From contig JAUHXN010000206.1 in NCBI GenBank assembly GCA_030426865.1, positions 1 to 5,475 of the forward strand: a DNA stretch of 5,475 nt, in the 5' to 3' direction. Position 1 is the first letter of the stretch; the number at the start of each line of letters is the position of its first letter. The notes beneath the pieces are model-generated. The model saw only the letters and a program-made list of their open reading frames with translations, was not told the origin of the DNA and ran no database searches. The stretch comes from a bacterium. Lineage in GTDB: Bacteria; Bacteroidota; Ignavibacteria; Kapaibacteriales; UBA2268. Of the stretch, positions 1 to 5,475 are shown piece by piece. Position numbers and translations under genes: made by a program.

Positions 1-2
1 TA

Positions 3-218
3 AATCTAGAATTTATTTCTGATTATTTTGATAAAGGCAATTTAGAAATATACAATAGTAATGGGGATAAAATATATTATGAAATTATTGATACTAAGAT
101 TGGATCTAATAAGCTGATGATAGATTTGAATAATCCTAATGTTAATAATGGGATATATTTTTTAATATTGAGAAATAAATATTTTGATATAAAAAAGCGT
201 ATAGTTATATCAAAATAA
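3..218 (+). CDS. C-terminal end of a secreted protein with a T9SS type A sorting domain (5' end outside window)
   Basis: This is an open frame from the left edge that ends at TAA 216-218, giving 71 residues without a start; the rest of the gene lies to the left. The fragment has the layout of the type IX secretion C-terminal domain (Por_Secre_tail type). A beta-strand with LEIYNSNGDKIY (residues 14-25 of the fragment) matches the usual 'v.iyd..G..v' block. A middle strand (NKLMIDL) is followed by NGIYFLILRN (49-58), matching the 'GvYil.v' block, and the protein ends in a basic strand KKRIVISK. In the known system, this domain directs passage through the outer membrane and is then cut off, leaving the protein secreted or anchored on the surface. 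The cargo domain is not in the window, so its function is unknown. The gene is followed directly by a hairpin terminator and converges on the five-gene operon. Confidence 0.85.
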   Translation, partial: NLEFISDYFDKGNLEIYNSNGDKIYYEIIDTKIGSNKLMIDLNNPNVNNGIYFLILRNKYFDIKKRIVISK

Positions 219-227
219 AATACTTGT

Positions 228-257
228 AAAAAGGCAGTTAGTTTAGCTGCCTTTTTT
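228..257. terminator. Bidirectional intrinsic terminator between convergent genes
   Basis: The arms AAAAAGGCAG (228-237) and CTGCCTTTTT (247-256) are exact reverse complements, a 10-bp stem around a 9-nt loop. Inside the loop, weak extra pairing (TTA/TAG with a wobble) could extend the stem. Read on the + strand the hairpin ends in a run of six T; read on the - strand it ends in a run of five T. It can therefore stop transcription of both the sorting-domain gene (stop at 218) and the acetyltransferase gene, whose TAA stop (256-258 on the complement) abuts the stem. Confidence 0.88.
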
Positions 258-759
258 ATACAAAATTCTTCCCATAGATTAAAGCGTCATTTCTACTACC
301 ATCCATGTCTAAAACTTTAGGCATATATCCCCAAAGAGAAAATCCAAATTTCTTTAGCAGCGATATACTAGGTTGATTATTAGCTATAAGTATCGCAAAT
401 AACGAATCAAACATAATGTCAGTTCTTGAATTAATTACATATTGTAATAATTGCGAACCAATTCCTTTTCCTACGTATTGATTATCAATATAAAAACTTA
501 CTTCTTTTGATTTGCTATAGGCTCTTCTGTTTGCTCGATAAGGTGAAATTGAGATCCATCCTAGAATCGAATCATTTTTAATAGCCAAATAGATAGGAAA
601 CTCAACTAGATCTCTAGTAGAAAACTCTTCTGTATATCTATCTAATTCAATTTCATCAAGTATTGCATTATTTCTATTTCTTATTCCTTGATTGTAAATA
701 TCCACAATGCTTGGAGTATCGTGAATACTTGCTAATCTTATCGAAATAATCTCTAACAT
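256..759 (-). CDS. GNAT-family N-acetyltransferase (phosphinothricin acetyltransferase-like, COG1247 type)
   Basis: This is a predicted cytosolic acetyl-CoA-dependent N-acetyltransferase of 167 residues, close to the usual length for the phosphinothricin/L-methionine sulfoximine acetyltransferase-like group. Visible features are the N-terminal beta-strand IRLASIHD (residues 7-14) followed by IVDIYNQGI, the GWISISPYR block (67-75), the strand EVSFYID (86-92), the acetyl-CoA pyrophosphate loop QYVGKGIG (94-101, matching Q/RxxGxG/A), and the C-terminal block NNQPSISLLKKFGF (127-140). I chose the ATG at 759-757 because it lies 1 nt after the TAA of the upstream gene. The longer frame from 801 would add 14 residues (MNFLISVKNICYIN) that fit no GNAT start and would overlap the upstream gene by 41 nt. 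It is the last gene of the operon. The substrate cannot be read from sequence; members acetylate amino acids or amino-acid analogues, so a detoxification role is possible but unproven. Confidence 0.85.
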   Translation of the reverse strand: MLEIISIRLASIHDTPSIVDIYNQGIRNRNNAILDEIELDRYTEEFSTRDLVEFPIYLAIKNDSILGWISISPYRANRRAYSKSKEVSFYIDNQYVGKGIGSQLLQYVINSRTDIMFDSLFAILIANNQPSISLLKKFGFSLWGYMPKVLDMDGSRNDALIYGKNFV

Positions 760-760
760 A

Positions 761-2011
761 TTAATATAGCAAATATTTTTGACGGATATTAAGAAATTCA
801 ATCATCCCTTCATTAGCTAATGTTACTATCATCTCTTCAGGTAATGTTGATTTTATTGCATTTAAAATTTTATCAGTTCCAGTTACTTTTTGGAACATTT
901 CTTTAGAATTCGATTTCAGATTTTCTGTTGAAAGTAAGGTAGGGTTATTTTTTACAAGTTCTCTAAGTATTAACAATCCCGTTGTGTAAGGTTTAAGATG
1001 ATTAGATAAATTAAATTTCAGATAGAAACCATTTACATCTTTACCACTAAACATCCCATAAAAAGGTCTATAGTAAGTATGTTGTAAATAAATACCTTCA
1101 TAATCAACTTTCAAACTGTCTAAATTGAGATAAGGTGATCCAATATATCCAAATGGAGAAGTCGTACCAATACCAATACTAATAATTCCTAATTCACCTA
1201 TTGTTCCTAGGGTTGCGATACCTCTTACTGAATTAGCAGTTGGAACATGAGGTGATGTAGGAATCCACATTAGACCAGTATCATCCCATGCCATCCATCT
1301 TTCCCAACCTTCCATAGTTACTACGGTTAAGTTACATTGCTTTTTAGTCTCAGTCCATAATTCTCCGTTAATCATCATAGCTAACTCACCAATGGTGCAA
1401 CCGTGAATATAAGTTGTTGGTACAAGAGAAACAAATGATTTGAATTTCTTTTCTGGTAAGTTGCCATCGACAACTAATCCACCAAGGGGATTTGGTCTAT
1501 CTAAAACAATTACTTCAACGTTATTTTCTGCACAACCTTGAATTAAATAAAGTAAACTACTTATATACGTATTTGAGCGAACACCTATATCTTGGATATC
1601 TACAACAACAGCATCAATGCCGGTTAATATTTTTTTATTTGGTATTTTTAAGGGACCATATAATGATACTATTGGAGTTCCAAAAATTGAATCATTAGAA
1701 ACTGGCTCTCCAGCAGGAATTGTCGTAAAGTAACCATGTTCAGGAACAAATATTTTTCTTAGATCAATACGAATATCTTTTGACATTAATTCAGCCGTTG
1801 GTACCCCTTTAACATTGATACCAGACTGATTCGTAAATAAAGCAATTCGTTTGTTTTGGACTACGGATATCTCTTCACTTAAAAGTATGTCGATTCCTAA
1901 TCTAACATTTTGTGAATGTAATGAATTGTAATTAGAAAAAAGAAAAGTAACACTACAGATTGTAATCAGTAATATACTTTTTAGCTGTTTCGTGGTTATT
2001 TTGATTATCAT
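761..2011 (-). CDS. Secreted DUF1343/NamZ-family protein, probable exo-beta-N-acetylmuramidase or divergent relative
   Basis: The protein has 416 residues, a normal family length. A signal peptide is clear: basic start (KITTKQLK), hydrophobic stretch (about 11-26) and likely cleavage near LHSQ (31-34). DUF1343 blocks follow in order: ALFTNQSG (57-64), VPEHG (89-93), VDIQDIGVRSNTY (137-149), LDRPNPLGG (170-178), HGCTIGEL (203-210), GWERWM (235-240) and TGLMWIPTSPHVPT (245-258). Characterised members of this family (NamZ of Bacillus subtilis, GH171) release N-acetylmuramic acid from the non-reducing end of peptidoglycan glycans. Family members often read SPNMPT, then a NLSEGRGTT-like segment. 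Here the first is SPHVPT and the second is GIISIGIGTT (275-284), so activity should not be assumed. The start ATG overlaps the end of the upstream TPR gene by 59 nt; no later in-frame ATG keeps the signal peptide, and GGAAG lies just before this ATG. The next gene starts 1 nt after the stop, consistent with coupling. Confidence 0.88.
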   Translation of the reverse strand: MIIKITTKQLKSILLITICSVTFLFSNYNSLHSQNVRLGIDILLSEEISVVQNKRIALFTNQSGINVKGVPTAELMSKDIRIDLRKIFVPEHGYFTTIPAGEPVSNDSIFGTPIVSLYGPLKIPNKKILTGIDAVVVDIQDIGVRSNTYISSLLYLIQGCAENNVEVIVLDRPNPLGGLVVDGNLPEKKFKSFVSLVPTTYIHGCTIGELAMMINGELWTETKKQCNLTVVTMEGWERWMAWDDTGLMWIPTSPHVPTANSVRGIATLGTIGELGIISIGIGTTSPFGYIGSPYLNLDSLKVDYEGIYLQHTYYRPFYGMFSGKDVNGFYLKFNLSNHLKPYTTGLLILRELVKNNPTLLSTENLKSNSKEMFQKVTGTDKILNAIKSTLPEEMIVTLANEGMIEFLNIRQKYLLY

Positions 2012-3104
2012 CTACTTCCAATACTTTTTTAAAATAATAAAGTGAATTCTTTTTATCGCCTAATTTTTTATAAGATATACCTAATTTAAGTAAACTACTA
2101 GAATAATACCCACTTTCTTTATCCCCATCTACATATTCACTAACGTCTAAGCATTTTTTTAGGTATTTAATAGCCATTTTATGATCACCTTTTCTCTGCA
2201 AAGATAAACCAACGTAATAAAGTCCTTCACGGGCTGTCAGATTATCGTAACCTAATTCACGAGCCAAACATTTCTTTACTATATCTCTCCAGGTTTCTTC
2301 AATTTCAGCCCATTTACCTTGTTTAACATAGCATCTTCCTAGGTATCTATGAAAGTATGGATTTTTTGGAAATCGTGTAAATAAATCATTTGCATAATAG
2401 AATGCTTGATCAAAATCTTTTTCAAAAGAATAATATATTTGCATCAAAGCAACTTCAGCTTCAACACTTGAATATCTGGAATGATGCATAGAAGCTCTTA
2501 GTTGTAACAAACCAAGTTTCTTATTACCTGGGGGGAAAAATAAGACAACAGGTTTTAGAATTGGATAATCTTCAGGTATTGCAACAGCAAAATAGTTAAA
2601 TAATCCAGTCCCAAGCATTATGTCATGATTACCTGGAGCTTTTTCATGTGCTCTCATCATAATATCATAAGCTTCTTTACCATCTGCAGCTGCACTAAAC
2701 CAATCCTTCTCATTAGTATAAAATCTGGCCCTATAACCAAGTGCCCCACCTTTGAAAAATAAACCAGTAATATCATATTCGTTTTCATCTAATAAAACAT
2801 CACTTACTTCTATAACTTTGTCAATTTTCTCTAAAAAGTCATCGTTAATTTGATCAGTATACCTATATAGTGTAATTCGCCAAAAATCTACCATTGCTTG
2901 TAAAAAGTAGCCTGCAGGGTGTTCAGGATAACGTTTTATTACTTCTTGGAAAGCAACTTCAGCACTGTCAAATTGAACATTATAAATGTGTTGAGCTCCT
3001 TCTCTAACCAAGCTGTCGGCATCACTTTTTAATATTGACCATTGAGAGAAACTATTGCTTATTATTAGAAATAAACCAATTATTATAGAATATATTAATT
3101 TCAT
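1953..3104 (-). CDS. Exported TPR-repeat protein of unknown function
   Basis: The protein has 383 residues. The N-terminus (MKLIYSIIIGLFLIISNSFSQ) is a signal peptide with predicted cleavage near residues 20-21 and no lipobox Cys, so the mature protein is probably periplasmic. TPR-like helix pairs are visible at about 34-68 (YNVQFDSAEVAFQEVIKRYP), 215-248 (DFDQAFYYANDLFTRFP), 249-282, 292-325 (GDHKMAIKYLKKCL) and 334-366 (GDKKNSLYYFKKVLEV). Between them, residues 115-205 form a separate block (KGGALGYRARFY, GTGLFNYFAVAIPEDYP, LFFPPGNKKLGLLQL) that is more motif-like than plain TPR. I recall similar blocks in Bacteroidota/Ignavibacteria TPR proteins, and it faintly resembles the IML2/TTC39 pattern, but I cannot confirm either. 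TPR proteins are usually protein-protein scaffolds; the partner is unknown. The start overlaps the upstream stop as ATGA with AGGA 3 nt ahead, so it is probably translationally coupled to the protease gene. Confidence 0.85.
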   Translation of the reverse strand: MKLIYSIIIGLFLIISNSFSQWSILKSDADSLVREGAQHIYNVQFDSAEVAFQEVIKRYPEHPAGYFLQAMVDFWRITLYRYTDQINDDFLEKIDKVIEVSDVLLDENEYDITGLFFKGGALGYRARFYTNEKDWFSAAADGKEAYDIMMRAHEKAPGNHDIMLGTGLFNYFAVAIPEDYPILKPVVLFFPPGNKKLGLLQLRASMHHSRYSSVEAEVALMQIYYSFEKDFDQAFYYANDLFTRFPKNPYFHRYLGRCYVKQGKWAEIEETWRDIVKKCLARELGYDNLTAREGLYYVGLSLQRKGDHKMAIKYLKKCLDVSEYVDGDKESGYYSSSLLKLGISYKKLGDKKNSLYYFKKVLEVDDNQNNHETAKKYITDYNL

Positions 3105-3964
3105 TTTCCTAGTATTTTACTTTCTTCATATTTAATTCTAAATTTTGTAGCCATAATATAAGGGTTTTGTTTATTAATCTTAAACGAGATAAGTGTTAAA
3201 AAAGTTAGTAAGAAAGTAGTTAATATACCTTCTTCGATTCCGAATTGACCACCAAATAGCCAAGCATTATCACTTCCAATAGCAGTAAGTTCAAAAAACT
3301 GAATGTCAAAATTGATCCCACTAATATTTGAACCTAAAATTACTTGTTGATTCAAATTCCAAAAGAAGTGAAAGGAGATTGGCAACCATAATGATTCGGT
3401 TGTAATGTAAAGAACTGATAGCATAACGCCTGCTAAAACTATATTTATTAATCCCATAGTAGAAATATTTGGATTAAAATAATGAGCAAGTGAGAAAAAA
3501 ATACTTAATAATAAGATGGCTACGAAATCACCAAACCGTTCTCTTATTGTTTGAAAAAATAAACCTCTAAATAATATTTCTTCTAAATAAGCCATAACAA
3601 ATATTTGAGAGGAGTAAAAAGTTAGAACTTTATAATCAAATATTAGGGAATTATTATGAAGTTTATAATCATACCCCATTAATATACTTACGATTACGAA
3701 TACTAAGTTCATTAAAATAACTATTACAAGCCCTTTTATGAAGTCAGTAAATGCAAACTTATCAAACTGTAATCCAAATGCATTAAAACTAGATCCAGCT
3801 CTCATAGCCAGAACAGAAATGCTAATAACAGAAAGTAATATTGCTAGAAAATATGATAAAAATATTAAACCAAAGGGAAAAAGAGTTCTTGCTGATACAT
3901 ATAAAATTGACGCAATGATAGCTATTATTAGTCTAAACCACCAATGCGCCAATAATTTTTTCAT
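3101..3964 (-). CDS. CPBP (CAAX/Rce1-type, Abi-like) intramembrane metalloprotease
   Basis: This is a 287-residue inner-membrane protein with about seven or eight hydrophobic segments (around 11-28, 30-52, 75-97, 116-136, 145-163, 171-190, 193-210 and 246-261). The family's metal-site motifs are intact: EEILFR (128-133, the EExxxR motif in an amphipathic YLEEILFRGLFF), FSLAH (157-161, FxxxH) and HFFWN (199-203, HxxxN). After the last motif, a short soluble segment carries GGQFGIEEG (238-246), similar to the GGxFGxEgG tail seen in one CPBP subgroup. With all predicted ligands present, the enzyme is likely active. Bacterial relatives act in peptide or bacteriocin processing, immunity and membrane-protein cleavage; the substrate here is unknown. 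The ATG lies 2 nt after the stop of the HicB-like gene, and the stop overlaps the TPR start. The C-terminus is a basic cytosolic tail. Confidence 0.9.
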   Translation of the reverse strand: MKKLLAHWWFRLIIAIIASILYVSARTLFPFGLIFLSYFLAILLSVISISVLAMRAGSSFNAFGLQFDKFAFTDFIKGLVIVILMNLVFVIVSILMGYDYKLHNNSLIFDYKVLTFYSSQIFVMAYLEEILFRGLFFQTIRERFGDFVAILLLSIFFSLAHYFNPNISTMGLINIVLAGVMLSVLYITTESLWLPISFHFFWNLNQQVILGSNISGINFDIQFFELTAIGSDNAWLFGGQFGIEEGILTTFLLTFLTLISFKINKQNPYIMATKFRIKYEESKILGK

Positions 3965-3966
3965 AT

Positions 3967-4161
3967 TTAGTTTGAAGCCTTTAAAGATTCTATGTGCTTA
4001 TTAATCTTCTCGACCATAAGACCATATACTTCCTCATGCTCTTCGCCTGCAATCATATGATTTAATTGTGGACAGTAAGAAGCATATTTACCTTCGCCTC
4101 TTTTACGAATTAAAACTTCGTAATCATTCGCATTTACACTATTAGAAATTTGTCTTTCCAT
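3967..4161 (-). CDS. Small orphan HicB-like protein (single-domain antitoxin-like fold)
   Basis: The protein has 64 residues, predicted cytosolic. The pattern fits the HicB-type N-terminal domain (partial RNase H-like fold): strand DYEVLIRKRGEG (13-24), then KYASYCPQLNHMIAGE (25-40), equivalent to the 'y.a.cPel.g..a.G.t' signature, then a helix (EVYGLMVEKINKHIESLK, 44-61). It ends there, without the C-terminal helix-turn-helix or ribbon-helix-helix DNA-binding part of full HicB antitoxins. No HicA-like toxin (about 60 residues with a G-S-H motif) lies next to it, so it is not a recognisable toxin-antitoxin pair. It is the first gene of the operon; GGGAA (complement 4173-4169) lies 7 nt before the ATG as a plausible ribosome binding site. 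Assignment is from pattern alone, and the role may be regulatory or structural. Confidence 0.72.
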   Translation of the reverse strand: MERQISNSVNANDYEVLIRKRGEGKYASYCPQLNHMIAGEEHEEVYGLMVEKINKHIESLKASN

Positions 4162-4259
4162 TATATTATTCCCATTTTTCGGTTTACTAATAATTCAAAA
4201 TTAACAAATTTATGCTAACTTGTTTATTGATTTTGTATAAAGAATGAAATCGTTAGAAA
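4162..4259. other. Divergent intergenic region
   Basis: This 98-bp gene-free stretch lies between the starts of the HicB-like gene (-) and the heparinase-like gene (+), so it must hold promoters for both directions. Besides the two -7 candidates facing left, it contains a short inverted repeat AACAA (4203-4207)/TTGTT (4220-4224) with a 12-nt spacer that overlaps them. No good promoter is visible facing right: TTGTTT (4220-4225) and TATAAA (4236-4241) are only 10 nt apart, too close for a sigma-70 pair. Confidence 0.6.
4196..4212 (-). promoter_or_regulatory. Candidate promoter(s) of the five-gene operon: two TAnnTTTG -7 elements
   Basis: Read on the - strand, TAAATTTG (complement 4212-4205) and TAATTTTG (complement 4203-4196) both match the Bacteroidota -7 consensus TAnnTTTG and sit in tandem, 1 nt apart. 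They would give 5' untranslated leaders of roughly 30-40 nt before the ATG at 4161. I see no convincing TTG at the -33 position for either, and such AT-rich sequence gives chance matches, so this is only a candidate. Confidence 0.4.
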
Positions 4260-5475
4260 ATGAATTTAGATAATATCAAAAGAGCGGCTCGAATAGATAA
4301 AAAGATTGTCTATAAGAAACTGAAAAACAAACTTTTAAATCAATTAGTAGACAAATTGTATAAATTACGTGATAGTAAACTATCTACATATTCTTACGAT
4401 TATATATCCTTTTTTAGAATTGACTATTCTCACAAACTTGATATTACTGAGTTATTTGAAATAGAAAATTTAAGCAATGAAATAGATTCATTTTCGCAAC
4501 AGTGTTTAGATCATAACCATCAGGTACTCTCCGATAAATTGGTTAACATAAATACTACAATTGATTATAGATTGCTTCAAAAAAACTTTAATCCTAAAAT
4601 GATACCTTTTTCGACTCAATGTTTTAATAGAATCAGTAATGGTTATAAACTTATAGATTGGCAAAAGGACTATAATTCAAATTTCAGATGGGATTATAAA
4701 TGGTATAAAGAAATAAGATACGGGAACAATTTAGGGAATGATATAAAAGTACCATGGGAAATTGGCCGACTACAACACCTTCCTATCTTAGCATTAGATT
4801 ATAATAGAACTGAATCACAAAGTTTATTTATTGAAATAAAGAATCAATTATTTGATTTTATGGCCTCAAACCCACCAAAATTTGGTGTTCAATGGATGAC
4901 ATCTATGGATATAGGTATAAGGTTAGTAAACATTTTAATCACGTTATTTACTATCAACAGTAATAAACAACAATTTGAAAACATTGAAATAGAGTTAATA
5001 GACTCATATTTATATGATCATTATTTACATATTAAAGATAATATAGAATATTCTGAAGGTATGAGGGGAAATCATTACCTTTCTAATTTATGTAGTATAC
5101 TTATTTATACATCTTTTACTGAAAATAATGAAGGGAAGCTAGCACTATTAACAAAATATAGAAATTTACTAGATAAAGAATTAGAATTTCAATTTAATGG
5201 AGATGGAACAAATTTTGAAGGATCTACAAGATATCACATCTTTACAAACCAGATGTTATTAACTACAGACTTATTATTAGTTAATAATGGAGTTGAAGGT
5301 CTAAATAAAGATAAATTGAAAAATATTTCTTGCTTCACAAAGACATTATTAAATTTTGATACACCACCTCAAATAGGTGATAATGATTCTGGATTTTATT
5401 GGAAAGTTTTAGACTCTGAAAAAAGTACTTATGATTCTTTAAAAAAAATTATAGAAAACAACTATAAAACTGATA
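4260..5475 (+). CDS. Heparinase II/III-family (alginate lyase-like) protein, 3' end outside window
   Basis: The frame is open from ATG 4260-4262 to the right edge: 405 residues visible, no stop. Family motifs in order: PWEIGRLQHLPILALDY (165-181) and NPPKFGVQWMTSMDIGIRL (204-222) in the alpha-helical toroid (Hepar_II_III N-terminal domain), then GNHYLSN (271-277), DGTNFEGSTRYH (315-326, matching the usual 'DG.h.ErSp.YH') and IGDNDSGFY (372-380), where the beta-sandwich part should begin. In characterised lyases, Asn/His and Tyr residues in these blocks do the beta-elimination; N272, H273, Y325 and H326 are the likely equivalents here. The N-terminus is basic (IKRAARIDKKIVYKKLKNKLL) with no signal peptide. 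This matches my recollection of relatives in capsule, O-antigen or exopolysaccharide clusters, where similar basic N-termini occur, so a role with an uronic-acid-containing polymer is likely but the substrate is unknown. No strong ribosome binding site precedes the ATG (GTTAGAAA). Confidence 0.85.
   Translation, partial: MNLDNIKRAARIDKKIVYKKLKNKLLNQLVDKLYKLRDSKLSTYSYDYISFFRIDYSHKLDITELFEIENLSNEIDSFSQQCLDHNHQVLSDKLVNINTTIDYRLLQKNFNPKMIPFSTQCFNRISNGYKLIDWQKDYNSNFRWDYKWYKEIRYGNNLGNDIKVPWEIGRLQHLPILALDYNRTESQSLFIEIKNQLFDFMASNPPKFGVQWMTSMDIGIRLVNILITLFTINSNKQQFENIEIELIDSYLYDHYLHIKDNIEYSEGMRGNHYLSNLCSILIYTSFTENNEGKLALLTKYRNLLDKELEFQFNGDGTNFEGSTRYHIFTNQMLLTTDLLLVNNGVEGLNKDKLKNISCFTKTLLNFDTPPQIGDNDSGFYWKVLDSEKSTYDSLKKIIENNYKTD

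Noticed and set aside
1492..1698. Open frame on the + strand (68 codons)
   Set aside because: It lies wholly antisense to the well-supported DUF1343 gene, and its translation has no recognisable domain and a composition typical of a shadow frame.
3738..4004. Open frame on the + strand (88 codons)
   Set aside because: It is antisense to the 5' part of the CPBP gene and the end of the HicB-like gene, both well supported; no start signal or family motif is visible.
3967..4161. Complete HicAB toxin-antitoxin pair
   Set aside because: No HicA-like small basic protein lies before or after the HicB-like gene: upstream is a 98-bp intergenic region and downstream is the CPBP gene.
4220..4241. Sigma-70-like promoter TTGTTT/TATAAA for the heparinase-like gene
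   Set aside because: The boxes are only 10 nt apart instead of about 17, and no TAnnTTTG element accompanies them on the + strand.
4244..4273. Upstream ATG and short frame starting at 4244
   Set aside because: It is out of frame with the heparinase-like gene and ends after nine codons.
1..5475. Defence island, mobile element or CRISPR array
   Set aside because: There are no transposase or integrase fragments, terminal repeats, direct-repeat arrays or defence domains apart from the general CPBP fold; base composition looks uniform across the window.

Overview
The window is AT-rich throughout (by eye roughly 30% GC). It carries the C-terminal end of a protein with a type IX secretion (T9SS) sorting domain, lipid-free signal peptides ending in Ser-Gln, and weak Shine-Dalgarno sequences. 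This points to the Bacteroidota or the allied Ignavibacteria/Kapabacteria lineages; I cannot narrow it further from sequence alone. It looks like ordinary chromosome: no mobile element, CRISPR array, tRNA or rRNA is visible.

Layout. (1) Positions 3-218 (+): the last 71 codons of a secreted protein ending in a T9SS type A sorting domain. (2) Positions 228-257: a strong hairpin with A- and T-tracts on either side, placed between two convergent genes and able to terminate both. (3) Positions 4161 down to 256 (-): five tightly packed genes that read as one operon. In transcription order they are a 64-residue orphan HicB-like protein, a CPBP (CAAX/Rce1-type) intramembrane protease, a secreted TPR protein, a secreted DUF1343/NamZ-family protein and a GNAT acetyltransferase. 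The junctions are a 2-nt gap, a 4-nt ATGA overlap, a 59-nt overlap and a 1-nt gap (using a corrected GNAT start). (4) Positions 4162-4259: a divergent intergenic region with two matches to the Bacteroidota -7 element TAnnTTTG facing the operon. (5) Positions 4260 to the right edge (+): an open-ended heparinase II/III-type polysaccharide lyase with no signal peptide.

How the genes may work together. The DUF1343 protein is probably a periplasmic or surface exo-N-acetylmuramidase or a relative. The TPR protein is exported and could act as a scaffold beside it. The CPBP protease sits in the inner membrane, and the HicB-like protein is small and cytosolic. The tight packing implies co-transcription and probably translational coupling, but a shared pathway, perhaps cell-envelope maintenance or peptidoglycan turnover, is inference. 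The heparinase II/III-like gene resembles those found in surface-polysaccharide biosynthesis clusters, so the region to the right of the window may be such a cluster. I found no clear evidence of a wholly new system. The most unusual points are the orphan HicB-like/CPBP pairing, the altered motif in the DUF1343 protein, and the long overlap that encodes a signal peptide and a TPR C-terminus at once.
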